Of a stretch of 64,000 bases of DNA, positions 23,301-33,420 are shown in pieces. Made by a program: the position numbers and the translations under genes. Location: positions 18,600,001-18,664,000 of the forward strand of contig NC_091052.1 in the NCBI RefSeq assembly GCF_963966145.1. Reading direction: 5' to 3'. The DNA comes from Tenebrio molitor. Its lineage: Eukaryota > Arthropoda > Insecta > Coleoptera > Tenebrionidae. Each line of letters begins with the position of its first letter. Positions within the stretch are counted from its first letter, which is position 1. The notes under the pieces were generated by a model. The model was given only the letters and a program-made list of their open reading frames with translations. It did no database searches and was not told the DNA's origin.

Positions 23301-25095
23301 AACTTCCACACTTATGAAAAAAAGTTGCACTTCTAACACTCGTTGTCCAAATAACTAGTATGCAACTCGTTAGTAAAGTATCTTTTTTTTACTCGGCGGA
23401 TTTTCCTTCTCGTAAAAAAAAAAGTATTGCTTTACTTACTTCTTGCATAAATAACTATTTCAAAACTCAACTTTAAGAATTTATTTAAAGAGTATCTTTG
23501 TAGAGTTACCTCGAAGAATATTTTCCTAAAGGAACTTGCGACTTATTTTCATTAAATCTTCCCAAATTTGAAGATTGCCCACCCTCTCTGGCACACTGGT
23601 ATACATCTTAAGTACTGATTTTAGTGGTCGAGCCAAATATGTAAGAATTGGTGTAACGAATTTAGAAGATACCAACCACAGACAACAACTAGAAGTTGAG
23701 GAAATCATACCACACCCAGAGTATAGATCAAGTTCTCACTACCATGACATTGGATTGTTGAGACTAAAAAGATCAGCCAAATTAAATTCTTTTACTGTAC
23801 CAGCATGTCTCTATAGCAATCATGACATAGAATCAGAAAAAGCCATAGCTACTGGTTGGGGTAGTACCACTTACGAAGGTTCTGGTACAAATAATTTACT
23901 CAAAGTCACATTAGATCTTTGGGATCATGCATTATGTAATCAATCGTACAAGAATGAAGTAATTTTAATGAGACGACTTAAAAAAGGAATTATAGATGAC
24001 ATACAAGTTTGTGCCGGTTCACTTGACAACGACGAAAAAGACACTTGTCAGGTAAGCTTATATTTTAGGGATGAATGTGAAATTGACATAACAGTAATTA
24101 TACCGGTGACTGACGAAAAACCTTACTTATTCTTTACCCACACAATGATTGCTACATTTCTGAATTTTAAGGGTTTTTATTTTCTGTAGTTTGCAAGTTG
24201 AATCACCTTATGTGATATGTGATATAGATTATTACAAAAATATCAGCCAGTGCAATATAGTAATTTATACGAGTATCTCATTATAGTGTAAGTAATTTGA
24301 CATATTACATAAAAACTTGATAATATCTATCAAATAATTTAAAAAATGTCATTTAATTTTGGCGATAATTCTAACCTGTCTCTCGTAAGAAGGTTTCACA
24401 CTATGGAAAAATTGTAAAATGTGTCAATTTTATTCAGTTCCTGTTTCATTTGCAACCAACTGTACTATCGCTGGCCAAAAAAAAAACTCGTACACAGATC
24501 CAAAATTAAAATTTTGAGTTGTGTAAACATCGCTTTTTTAATCAAGGTTATGTATGCATAGGTTTGATTTTTTGTTTGGTCAATAAAACGGTACCTTTAT
24601 CAACACCAACCTCAGCAGCATTGCCCGTATCGAAATCTCGTCTATTAAACGTGGCGCTATAGTCTGTTTTTGAATTTCAGTTAAACTCATTTTTTCGCAT
24701 TGACTTGGACACTGACAATAACGTTTGACGTTGTAGACTTTGTAATTTACAATACTAAAATTTTGGCTGTACGAGTTTTTTTTTGGCCAGCGATAAACAT
24801 CTAAAATATTTCTATTTGTGTTTTTTTCCGTTTGCCACCAACAAAAAAATATGTACCTACTTTATTTAGCGAGTGTAATTACATCGAACAAATAACTAAA
24901 ACTCTGAAATCTTAGGGAGATTCTGGAGGACCGTTGCAAATCTTTCATAAGGGTAATGATATCAAATGTATGTACGACATCATAGGGGTTACATCTTTTG
25001 GAAAATCTTGTGGTGTTAAAAATCCAGGTGTATACGTCCGAGTCTCGAAATATATTGGATGGATAGAAGATATTGTTTGGCCTGAAAATGCTTAA
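11343..25095 (+). CDS. CLIP-domain serine protease, CLIPC-like (paralogue 2, complete)
   Basis: Complete zymogen of 371 aa by hand splicing. Exons: 11343-11415 (ATG, 24-residue signal peptide ending VSSQ), 16427-16594 (six-Cys CLIP domain), 16670-16824 (linker and activation site RL-IVGG), 16878-16990 (TAAHC, His), 23625-24051 (HDIGLLRL, Asp; GWG; DTCQ) and 24916-25095 (GDSGGP, Ser; stop TAA). All junctions are GT-AG with consistent phases (1,1,0,2,0). Asp six residues before the Ser predicts trypsin-like specificity; Leu at P1 of the activation site suggests CLIPC, i.e. activation by an upstream modular protease in a Toll or melanization cascade. Paralogous to the gene at 1482-8667, with matching exon lengths. 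Introns 1 and 4 (5.0 and 6.6 kb) are swollen by transposons, a solo LTR in each. AATAAA at 25103. Confidence 0.93.
11516..13863. mobile_element. MITE split by an LTR insertion
   Basis: The left end reads GTGGAACAAAAGTATCAAATA.. then GCTGTAACTTTTTAATTTGA. The same sequence appears inverted at 11880-11941 and, after the LTR, at 13843-13862 (CTTTTGTTCCACCCTGTA). The right terminal repeat was therefore cut by the LTR at 11942-13842, and the two halves join perfectly once one copy of ATAC is removed. Confidence 0.8.
11942..13842. mobile_element. solo LTR, 1.9 kb, copy 1
   Basis: Begins TGTAATGATTTG and ends GGGTCACTACA (5'-TG..CA-3' with inverted TGTARTGA ends). It is flanked by the 4 bp target duplication ATAC (11938-11941 and 13843-13846). 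Nearly the same sequence lies at 18893-20823 with a different duplication, so these are independent insertions. No gag or pol is seen, and 4 bp duplications plus TG..CA suggest a Ty3/Gypsy-type retrotransposon LTR reduced by recombination. Open frames inside it are not taken as genes. Confidence 0.8.
13872..14352. mobile_element. MITE, family 5 copy 1
   Basis: Starts TACAGGGTGTCCCAAAAATG and ends CAATTTTGGGACACCTATA. An inverted partial copy covers about 55995-56214. Confidence 0.75.
14583..15070 (+). pseudogene. Tc1/mariner-type transposase N-terminal fragment
   Basis: Frame 14684-14899 encodes a helix-turn-helix start (MPHLTPIQTARAIAKLEENW, then AAVARELHSSKTCIFNIKRR) typical of the DNA-binding part of a mariner-type transposase; the DDE catalytic part is absent. 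The 3' end (CGTTCACTTTTGGATGGCCG) matches the end of the remnant at 7460-8346. Dead copy in intron 1 of CLIP gene 2. Confidence 0.7.
15150..15285. repeat. foldback element
   Basis: Inverted arms around GATTAACTCGGGGTACGCCC (TTTGCTTGATTAA against TTAATCAAACTGCAAA, and AAAGTCTCTTTTTTTCA against TGAAAAAAAGTATGACTTT). Same style as the foldbacks at 20826, 23225, 51358, 57150, 58858 and 63475. Confidence 0.6.
15421..15904 (+). mobile_element. Tc1-like element, internally deleted
   Basis: TA-flanked, ends CACTCACCGGCAAAAAAAAC and TTTTTCTGCCGGTGAGTG. A 46-codon frame starting about 15690 resembles the Tc1 transposase N-terminal domain (AREVALVEDC..RYTANAI..HRAVRRFQETD), then stops. No DDE region; non-autonomous. 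Confidence 0.8.
16039..16372. repeat. AACTCC-type hexanucleotide tract
   Basis: A 330 bp impure array of AACTCC/AACTTC/ACACCA units, strongly pyrimidine-rich on this strand (no G-rich breaks). It ends about 55 bases before the CLIP-exon acceptor of CLIP gene 2. The paralogous site in gene 1 (1430-1450) has only two or three such units (TTAACTTGAACTTGAAC), so the array expanded after duplication. Confidence 0.9.
17379..17670. repeat. paralogous intron segment, copy 2
   Basis: Counterpart of 3160-3425 in CLIP gene 1, diverged by substitutions and small indels; supports tandem duplication of the whole gene including introns. Confidence 0.7.
17671..18892. other. intron sequence, possible degenerate element 17963-18325
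   Basis: At 17963 TACAGCCTGTCCCAGAAAAC and near 18310 CTGAGACACCTATA could be decayed termini of a TA-type element; the minus-strand open frame between them has no recognised motif. The rest holds nothing I recognise. Confidence 0.3.
18893..20823. mobile_element. solo LTR, 1.9 kb, copy 2
   Basis: Same element as 11942-13842 (TGTAATGATTTG..GGGTCACTACA), flanked by the 4 bp duplication AGTT (18889-18892 and 20824-20827). It lies in intron 4 of CLIP gene 2. Differences from copy 1 are scattered substitutions and short indels. Confidence 0.8.
20826..21040. repeat. foldback element with CACTCGTGCTAACGCACTCG loop
   Basis: Long arms: GAATACAACTCGTAGTCCAAA..TTATTTTTCA..CAATTGTGCTTG mirrored by CAAGCACAATTG..TGAAAAATAA..TTTGGACTACTCGTGGTAT. 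Closely related to 51358-51560. Confidence 0.75.
21178..21322. mobile_element. short MITE
   Basis: Inverted ends CCCCCAATTTCATAATCAGC and TTATGAAACTGGCCCTTAA, with TTTAAAG/CTTTAA runs pairing inside. Loosely like 61469-61636. Confidence 0.55.
21760..21936. mobile_element. MITE, family 6 copy 1
   Basis: Palindromic, TA-flanked: CAGGGGTACTCACGAGTGAT against ATTACTTGTAAATAACCCTG, and CCCACAATACATTT against AAATGTATTGTGGG. A second copy lies at 26897-27056. Confidence 0.8.
21937..23219. other. intron sequence, no gene recognised
   Basis: Two matching patches (TTCCGGACACGGAATCTTGG near 22160 and CCAAGATTCCGTGTCCGGAA near 22382) form the ends of a roughly 240 bp foldback. On the minus strand near 23066-23014 a short acidic frame (MSDSDEDPEITSGLKKG) is followed by GTGGGT; it might be a stray first exon or transposon start, but nothing downstream was found. 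Confidence 0.3.
23225..23460. repeat. two adjacent foldbacks
   Basis: First: ACAACTCGTGTTAG..TTTTTTTTCAT..GTGTGGA against TCCACAC..ATGAAAAAAAG..CTAACACTCGTTGT. Second: AGTATGCAACTCGTTAGTAAAG..TTTTTTTTAC against GTAAAAAAAAAAGTATTGCTTTAC..CTTGCAT. Confidence 0.65.
24466..24795 (-). mobile_element. TA-flanked DNA element, internally deleted
   Basis: Ends TCGCTGGCCAAAAAAAAAAC and GTTTTTTTTTGGCCAGCGA, flanked by TA. On the minus strand a short frame starts MSLTEIQKQ.., possibly the N-terminus of a Tc1/mariner transposase. It lies in the last intron of CLIP gene 2. Confidence 0.75.
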
Positions 25096-25482
25096 TTTTT
25101 AGAATAAAATTGTATTTATTTAGGAAGTTTCGAAACAGAAAAAGAGAAAGTTATTGTATTTTTTTAATTTCATTATTAAATAATTATATTTAATGACTGA
25201 AATATTGTACTGAATATTTTAAATTTTTGTATTATAAAACAAAAATGTTTATGTAATTATGTTTTTAAATAATTATTTATAAATTAATCATTGGTTTACC
25301 GAAAATTTTAAATATTGTCAAGTAAGTTCTAAGTTGTTTTTGTAACAATGTAATTAATTATGGATATAAATAAATACATGAGTGATTTTAACATGAATCG
25401 GGAAAAACACGGTAAGTAAACTATCTCAGAATTTCCAAGTTTTTTTTTAAATCTTATCGGTCTACGTCATTTTTACCAGAAT

Positions 25483-26018
25483 TACAGGGTCATTAATTAT
25501 AAACGACTGTCCCATCGCAGTAGGCGTTGGTGACGTAGTTGAATGTGCGACACAACATGCGTGAGACTAGTATCGCCGATAGGTGACGCTACCGGCGGTA
25601 GTAGTAAGTAGTACACACCATATAGTTGCGCAGTAAACCAACGTTGGTTCGCTCGTGCCCTACTCTGCTAAATCAATCAGCTGTTCGTACATTCAGTGGC
25701 GTCCTGTTTTTCTGTTGTGGTAGCCGAGCTTAATAATTTGTGTTGTGTTGTATTGTATTGAAGATTGTGTTGTAATAAACTTTCTCTGTAAGAAAAAAAT
25801 GGAATAGAACGAGGTTTTAATTGATTAATTAATATAAAATAAATTGAAATAATTTGGTTACGCCACTGCTCATAACTATGACGTCAGCTTCGCGCAGGTT
25901 GTTGGCTCCGCCTTTGTACTTCTTACAAAAACAACTTCTACTAGTTTGTCTAACGTTGCGAGGCTGACGGCACATCCAAAATTTGTGCGATGGGACAATC
26001 ATTTATAATGACCCTCTA
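25483..26018. mobile_element. MITE, family 3 copy 2
   Basis: Ends TACAGGGTCATTAATTATAA and TTTATAATGACCCT, with ACTGTCCCATCGCA and TGCGATGGGACAAT inside. Longer than the copy at 5717-5950, with extra interior sequence. Confidence 0.75.
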
Positions 26019-26896
26019 CTTGTATTGCTTAGAAATCATTATTTAAGTATTGCTTGTTGCGTAAATAACCCTGCAACAATAATGATGAACATTTATAAAT
26101 ATTCTCGCTAGAGACAACCTAAATTGGAAATTATTCAGTAATTTTCCAAAGTCGGAAAATTTTCAGTTCCAAGCAAATTTGATACCAAAAGACAAGAAAT
26201 AAAGACGATAACGACACTAAAATTACAACTGAACATATTCATCAGCGCAACGACCTTTACATCAAAAAAAAGGCTGACATCACTGATCTCTACATATAGT
26301 GTACCACAGACATCAGTGGCTGACATACAATTGATATTTTACGTTGCCAACCTAATAACCATCAAATAACTAGTGGCTCGTACAAACATAATAACAGTTT
26401 GACAATTTTTTTAAAGAAAAAATGAACTTTATATACTTTTTTTGATAACTAATAGCTGATTTATAATAGGTACATACCAAATTTGTGTATTCACTTGATA
26501 ATTAATTGTATTTTTTTTCTGTTTTGAGTGCGAAACAAATAACAAATGAATATTCAGTATTTATAAAACTAAAAACCTCTACTATTCATGAAGCTTTTTT
26601 TACTTAGTATCCTCGTAGTAAGATTCTGCCTGGGGATTTTTTTTAAGATATCAGTATGTTAACTGACATGAAATTTATAGATTTCAATAAGTCAACCGTA
26701 AAAGAGCAACTTACTAAAACCAACAACAATATTTATGTGCGTTCTGAGTCTTACACATTGCGAGTATGAAATAAGGAATAAAACTCCCTAAATTTATGTA
26801 TTAGAAAGACAATTTCGGAGCTAGCTCTTCGAAAAATTCCATTCCGTTTCAATTTTTGCGACGAATGGGAGAGAGAAATGTTCTGGAGAAAGTAAA
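26019..26896. other. intergenic, nothing recognised
   Basis: AT-rich sequence between two MITEs. A minus-strand open frame (26135-26326) lacks any recognised motif. Confidence 0.35.
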
Positions 26897-27056
26897 TACA
26901 GGGTATTTCACGAGTGATAATGAGCCCGGCGAAATTGAAAATTCAACCTACACTTTATTTCCGAAAAAAGCTGGCTATTGAAATTAAAATATCCAATTTC
27001 CATTTTCACTCCGTCGGGCTCATTAAGTCATTATCACTCGTGAAATATCCTGTGTA
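26897..27056. mobile_element. MITE, family 6 copy 2
   Basis: CAGGGTATTTCACGAGTGAT and ATCACTCGTGAAATATCCTG; same family as 21760-21936. Confidence 0.8.
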
Positions 27057-27329
27057 CAAAGGGACTTTGAAGATTGTGCAGATATTTTAACCTGTGATAG
27101 AATTTAGAATCCCACAAGAGGTAACGATTGAGCCAATAATGCCTTATAAAATACAAATATATTTTTCGAGAAAAAGGGGTTAAAATGTTTTCAAAAAAAG
27201 TTTGAGAGCCACTGAATTTTATGAAAAAATGGGCCAAAAAAAACAGAAGACTTTTTTTGTTGACATTTAATTCAAAATTTAGTCACTTTGACAAGAACAT
27301 CAATCTTAAATCCCTGTTTCAGGGAGATT

Positions 27330-28200
27330 CTTTTTTTTATTCTGTATTCTTCTGCCTCTTTCTATTGAGCTGAGGGATGCCAAAGGATTTCTGACTGGAC
27401 CGCTTAACAGCAGGAACATCAAAGTCACCCATCTATTTTAAATGGATGCATTTGGTCTTGTAGAGCCATTTCTACCTTGATGGCCTGCAGTATTCAAAAT
27501 TTAATAATTCTCAATTTTCTCCACCTTCTGTGGCTTGTGGATGATCGTTAACACAGGCAAAACAGAACGAAGCTGTTCCAGAGGCACGTTAGCGGGGGCT
27601 AGGGCCCAGGTTGTGGCCCTAGTAGAGGTAGTTTGGTAAATCAGGCTTGTCTAAGCCGGTGATAGAGGTACCTATATAGATAACTGGGTGATGGCAGGTC
27701 TGGGCAACCAGGGCTATAAAATCAGTTGCATCAATAAGTAAAACATCGGTCATATATCATGGTATAGACCTGAGTATCGGACGAGGTAAGGTGGGATACT
27801 TTTGGTTCATGACATAGTGGAAATTGCCGTTGATCGGGCGCGTCCGTCGGGATGGCTGGTGGTGGCAGCCAAATGCACAGATCATGCGTTTGGGGGTGAA
27901 AAATTTATTATGTTCTCATAGTTCCCGAGCGTTGAGGGACAATTTGTAACGTAAGGACGACTGTCGCGCTCACACGTTGGCATCGGCGGTTTTCTTCTGA
28001 GGAAATTTCGGGCGTGCTGTGCATCCTAAACTGCACACTGGGGCTGTTATACAGGTGTTACCAGGACATGCAGAGCAACATCGGAATGGTTGGAACCCGG
28101 CGTCATGATTGGGTTAGGAGGAGAAGAAATCCCCTATTCCCCTGGTGTGAGTGGCTATAAGCACTGATACCCGAGTCCGTGTTATATAAAGACTAATGTA
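27330..28200. repeat. GC-richer unclassified repeat
   Basis: Base composition shifts clearly from its AT-rich flanks (e.g. GGGGCTAGGGCCCAGGTTGT near 27596, GATCGGGCGCGTCCGTCGGG near 27834). No long open frame. It could be untranslated sequence of a non-LTR retrotransposon; that is inference from composition only. Confidence 0.4.
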
Positions 28201-28487
28201 AAATTCGCCAAAACTGTAGATACTGAGCTATTGAAAATCTTCTAATGGATTAATATACAAAAAAAAATTGTTATACATATAATTATTAATTATTATTAAT
28301 CAATTATTTAATTTTTAAAAGATAATACATATTTAAATGCATATTTCTGATATTTCTGATGCATATTTTAAAGTACATAATTATCCTAAGCCTAGTCATA
28401 AATTACCGGTTTTTATTGTACCTACTATTGTATTTTTATTGTTATTATTTCAAACACACTCTGTATGTTAGAAAGTAATTCTTATAT

Positions 28488-29949
28488 CTAAAGTTTTAAA
28501 TTGTTTAATACAGCCAGTAATGAATAAGATCTTCTCAATATCTGTAATGAGATTAATTTGTTAGTATATCAATAAAATATTTTCTACGTTTTTACCAAGG
28601 TAAATGTTGCTAACGATAATTCAACTACTTTTCCAACAGTAATAACAATAGGTTTTTTAGAACGTTCCATTAAAATTATTAAAGCTTTTCTAGACTTTAT
28701 GTCGTACTCATACCATCTGCCCATATAAACAGCAGTTATCAAACCATTACTCTGAAAGTGGAATATTTGTAGTGATGGATTTATAATTAAAATATCTAAA
28801 TATCTAAGAAAATATGAAACCTCTTCAGAGAGTGTTGTTCCATAATAACAGTAAAAATATATCTGGACCAGAAGAATAATTAAAACGTTTACTGTAAGAA
28901 GGAAGTCAAAACTGAAGGGCTCCAACTGGAACATTTGACATTAATATTTTATGTGGACAAATGTAACAAATTTACAAATGTCAGTTGCAAACAACAAAAA
29001 CATATTACAAAAATGCTTCCAATGAACTGGCTAAATGCAACTTGTGAGAAACATTCTTCATACTCTTTAATAAATCTGGAATACAAAAGTGAATTTTAAA
29101 TTCTAAAAACATAAAATACTTACTCTAAAATAGAATTATGATGTTTAGCACATTGTTGAATTTTTTGAAAGATAATTTTAAATTTCGACGAAGGTACTTG
29201 ATAGTTTGAACAGGCAGTGTCTTCTTGAGTGTATTCATCAAGATGTTGTAAATTATCTTTCAGAATTTTTAGTTGACCTGCACCTAGACAAGCAAGACCG
29301 CTAAGTAATGGATCAATTACTGCAGTAGCCATTCCAGGATATGCCATTCCTTAATAAGAAAAGAAAAACAAATAAATCAAAATGGTGTAACAGCCATAAA
29401 ACATTTACCCAATATTACATAAATATAGAGGCACCAAAATCCTTTTGAATTTTTAGTTAATTCAAACGGAAACCAAATATCAACTGGCAGTTTGTATTGC
29501 TCTATAAACAATGGTTTAATAGTCAAAATAAACAAACTGCATCCCACAGATGTTAAGTAGACTGTAGAATTTCTCGTGCAAATGTTGGAATTTTTGTCAA
29601 TGATGTTCTTATGCTTATCTCTGAGCGGCTCGAATATCGATGATTGCAAATGGTGAATGCACTTTGTAATTTGATCCTTCTTGGTGATGAAAGGAACTAA
29701 TTTCCCTAAGAAACAGCTTAATTGAGCGACAATAAACGTACTATCTCCCAATTTTTGCATATCAATGTTTTCTTCAAGTAAGTAGTATAATATTCCCAAT
29801 ATTGGAATATGAAGGCAGAAGAGAATGTACATAGTCCATGAAAGCAATTTGTCGCATCGTGTGGATTCTGTAGTTTTGTACGAGTATAAGCTAAGAACTC
29901 TTAACACAGTTAAATTTATCCCAAAACTTTTTTTAATTATGTTAGACAT
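28488..29949 (-). CDS. odorant receptor OR-A (7tm_6 family)
   Basis: Seven-transmembrane insect odorant receptor of 393 aa, expected to form a ligand-gated ion channel with Orco in sensory neuron dendrites. Six exons by eye: 29949-29409, 29349-29124, 29075-28976, 28925-28821, 28751-28596, 28541-28488; all GT-AG, phases 1,2,0,0,0. The start is the ATG at 29949 (MSNIIKKSFGINL), which aligns with the starts of the other four receptors. Family marks: YFYCYYGT in exon 4, ALIILMERSKKP and TAGK-like TVGK in exon 5, and C-terminal ILRRSYSLLAVL in exon 6. No stop or frameshift. First in transcriptional distance of a five-gene array on this strand. AATAAA (minus strand) at 28440-28435. Confidence 0.95.
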
Positions 29950-30003
29950 AACTTCAACTTTCGGCACTTAATAATCATTTGTAAAGAAAAGGTTGCGTTC
30001 CAA

Positions 30004-30090
30004 TTTATATACCGATTCTCCTTTTTATGATTCCTAAAGTTAAATTAATTACAATTTCTTATACAAAGCTAAATTAATTTTACATCAAAG
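30004..30090 (-). promoter_or_regulatory. OR-A promoter: 18 bp element plus TATA box
   Basis: TATATAAA at 30011-30004, about 55 bases before the ATG. The shared element CTTTGATGTAAAATTAAT lies at 30090-30073, 62 bases further upstream. The same arrangement precedes the other four receptors. Confidence 0.75.
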
Positions 30091-30469
30091 GACGCTTTAA
30101 GTTTATTAAGACAGGCACCGAATATAAAAAGTTTTGTAAAGACGACACGAAGGGAACTGGTTTAAAAAATTATCCCTCTGAGACTTTTTAAAAATTTATG
30201 CTCTTTCCCAACTGTTTGAATACTAAATATTAGTAAAGGTTACTTCAAAGATTAGAGTGAACTTTAATGTAGTCAGCTTATTAGTCCATATAAAAACGTT
30301 GTATTGCTAAACAAATGGTCAGTAAAATGCAAAATATGCAAAATAGCATAATTGGAATTAATTATATATTATAAGTTAGAAATACAAATCCGTTTTGAAG
30401 ATAATACTTTTGTTAGTTACGTAAGTTTTTTTTCAAATAAAAATAAAATTATTCTCGTGTTTTCAATGA

Positions 30470-31144
30470 ATTGTAATTTTTTAGATTTTGATGGAAATGG
30501 ATGCAGCACCTGATATGTTCAATTTGTTTATCTCCGGGACACTTAAGTCAGTTTTAGTTGACTTAAGCCTACCTAAACGAAGAGCTTTGTTCGATTTTCC
30601 CCGTGATCCACAATTCGTTAAATCAAAATTGACTTACCTTTTAATGAGGACTGCAAAGAGACCATGGACCGATTGGATTGGGCGGAATTCAACGATAATT
30701 TTGGACTTCACTTCAATTAAGTGGATGTCACGACACGAGACGATGATTACGAAACTAGGTGGTTTCACTACGACGGTCAAATTCGAATTCTCTCTTTCTT
30801 CCAAAAATGTCCCTCACCGGCGGGGTAGGTTTCGTCAACCCTAATTTTGCACAAAATTGTGAATCGATTAACGCGCAATAACCAATGAAAGAGGGTGCAA
30901 CTATGTTTGAATTGAATTTTAAAAACTAACTTAAACTACGCGCTAAACTAAACCGAACAAAACCAAACAAAAATGAAACAACTGAAATTAACTATTTACA
31001 AAACCCAACACAATTGTTTAATGAAAAGTTAGTTTTAACTATTATAGTTTAAGGAGTTTGATTTTAAGGACATACAGGTATGTAGATTATTACTTTTACT
31101 GATTTTCACACGAGTATAACGCAAAGTGATGCTCAGAAATCAAT
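30470..31144. other. unassigned segment with an 118-codon frame
   Basis: An open frame at 30488-30844 (+) has balanced composition but no recognised motif. After it comes an A/C-rich run (AACCGAACAAAACC..). It could be a piece of the LINE that follows or of another transposon. Confidence 0.3.
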
Positions 31145-32220
31145 ATGATAAATAATATACTTAATAATAATTTACTAACAATAACTTTTTTTAATGCTTT
31201 GGTTTCAGCGGATAAAGGTTACACACCTTTAAATTTAAGTGATAATGTAATTTCAGATATTGTTGAGCCAAATATACCTGACACTATAGCAAATATAAAA
31301 CAAAAGTCTTTACATGGGAGATATTTTAAAGAGCTAGAACAGCCAGAAATTAATATTCAAGCTTCTCATGCATGGCTTAAAAAATCAAATATTCATCCTG
31401 AGACTGAGGGTTTTATATTTGCAATACAAGATCGTGTTATAAATACAAGAAATTATAAAAAACACATATGCGGTTTACAATCGATCATCGATAAATGTAG
31501 GATTTGCGGAACTGAAGGGGAAACCATTGAACACATCATTTCTTCTTGCACCGTTTTGGCTCAAAGCGAATATAAAAAACGTCATGATATATTCGCAAAA
31601 ATTATACACATGAATTTAGCAGTTAAATTCAATTTATTAAAGGATACACAACCACATTACATTTATAAACCAGAAAGTTGTTTAGAAAATGACAATTACA
31701 AATTATATTTTGATCGCACAGTTTTAACTGACATTCACATTCAGCATAACAGACCAGACATTATTATTTTAAATAAACAACAAAAGCAAGCATATCTTTT
31801 AGATATAGCTGTTCCAAATTCACACAATATAACACAGACATATAATACAAAAATTAATAAATATTTAGAACTCTCCGTTGCTATGAGAAATCTTTGGTGT
31901 TTAGAAAAAATTTCGATTTTACCATTTATAATTTCAGCAACAGGAATAGTACCACAATCTCTTTTTAAAAATTTAAAAATTTTGGACTTAGAGAAAACAT
32001 TAGTGGTTGAAATTCAAAAAGGTATATTATTATACTCATGTCATATCGTGAGGAAATTCCTTAACATTGACACAGAACATAATACACAACAAAGTCAAAA
32101 TGCGGAGGCGAGACGCCGGTAATTATATTGATAAGCACTGCACTATTACTTGATAGTATTATCCGTAATAGTGTATGTACTCCGGCAAAATTGCCGTGCC
32201 GCCGGGTGGAGGTGGGATAG
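31145..32220 (+). mobile_element. R2/R4-like LINE, 3' part (RLE-type C-terminus)
   Basis: Frame 31145-32122 (325 aa) is the C-terminal part of a type-1 retrotransposon polyprotein. It has a region following the reverse transcriptase (SLHGRYFKEL.., WLKK..TEGFIFAIQD), a zinc knuckle of CX2CX8HX4C form (CRICGTEGETIEHIISSC) and a restriction-like endonuclease core (RPDIIIL..YLLDIAVP). The reverse transcriptase itself is missing, so the copy is 5' truncated. The frame continues into a GC-rich 3' end at 32220 (GCCGGGTGGAGGTGGGATAG). Reversed 3' fragments lie at 2753-2928 and 47430-47660. Confidence 0.85.
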
Positions 32221-32365
32221 TCGAATTTCGTTATCTACGGCTCACAGATTGTACTTACACTTTAATACTAGTTAAGTACATAGTGTAATGTTAGGTAAAG
32301 CTTAATTAGGTAATTTTTTATCCTATTCTATAATTTTAACTTGGAACTTTAATAGTTGTTTGTAT

Positions 32366-33420
32366 ATCAAGGCCACGAAATCGTTCTTTAACGTATCGAG
32401 AGAAAAATTGTCGCCGACGCCGCTTGCGGCCGAGCCAGGACAATCTCGAGGATGTTAAAAGATTTCGCGGCCACAACATTTTTTGTGCAACCGAAAATTT
32501 GTAATAATTATAAAATGAACAAGTAAAATTTCCTTCACTGTCAATAAATATAAAGTCGGCTTACATGTCGACATGTTGCTATAGAAATGACATAAATAAA
32601 CAATTAATTTAAAAAAAAGTAGTAAAAATTGCGGAAGAAAATTAGTATTAGTTCCGTGTACTCCTCCAGAGTTAAAATATTGTGGGGTATCTAATTTAAT
32701 ACATGGAAAATTTAGAGAGTGGTGTCACAAAAAGAAACGTGAAAACGGTATCGGGAAATGTTGTATCGGCTTATTTACTGGAAAAATAAAAAATATTGAA
32801 AAATTCAAGTTTATGGAGCACGTATTCAATGTTGAAGCTCATACTTTACCTTTTTTTGAAAAACAAGTCAGTTGAATATCAGGCGAAAAAGTTTAAGGTT
32901 TTTTTTAGAAAAAACTAATGACATTTTTTTATTGTGGAAGGTGAATGTTAAGTGCTGTTATGTTAAGTTGTATTATCTGTCCCTTTTTAGGTTATTTTCA
33001 TCACAGGAATATCAGGGGCCTTGCGAAGAGACGAATTAACCAAAATGTCTATTGATGACTTTTAGGGTGGAAATTTTGTACTAATAGTGATCGCTTCTGA
33101 CACAATAACTGGCATAAAACGAACTTTCACTGTCACCAACCCAGATTTTGTAAGATCATACTGCAAATATGCTGATAAGTTGTAAGTGTGATAATAAATG
33201 ATTTCTAAAAGTTCATCCTACAGTGTTTATTGTATTTATTTAAAGCTCAAAACAAAACAAAACATGGAAGCTCTGATTTGTATCAAATATTAAAATGACT
33301 TTTATTTTAAAGGCCGTCGGTAAGAGCAACGGCCACGAAATTGGATTTCGTGGCCTGTTTTGGGTACGCGAAATGCTCGTTTTGCGTACAGATGCACATA
33401 AAATCTTTTGTGATGTTCAA
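32366..33420 (+). pseudogene. Crypton-like tyrosine recombinase element, copy 1
   Basis: Starts with a palindromic GGCCACGAAATCG..CGATTTCG-type end and carries broken frames. Near 32805, SSLWSTYSMLK..KNKS..YQAKKFKVF resembles the core-binding region of Crypton/KIAA1958-like tyrosine recombinases. Near 33000-33065, ITGISGALRRDELTKMSIDD, followed by VIASDT..RTFTVTNPD, resembles the catalytic domain with its conserved Arg. Stops and frameshifts show it is dead. A diverged copy is at 44790-45755. Confidence 0.6.

Noticed and set aside
29950..29967. N-terminal extension of OR-A by six codons
   Set aside because: It would start at GTG; the ATG at 29949 aligns with the other receptors.
31145..32122. 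Host gene of 325 aa
   Set aside because: The knuckle and endonuclease core, and repeated 3' ends elsewhere in the window, identify a retrotransposon.
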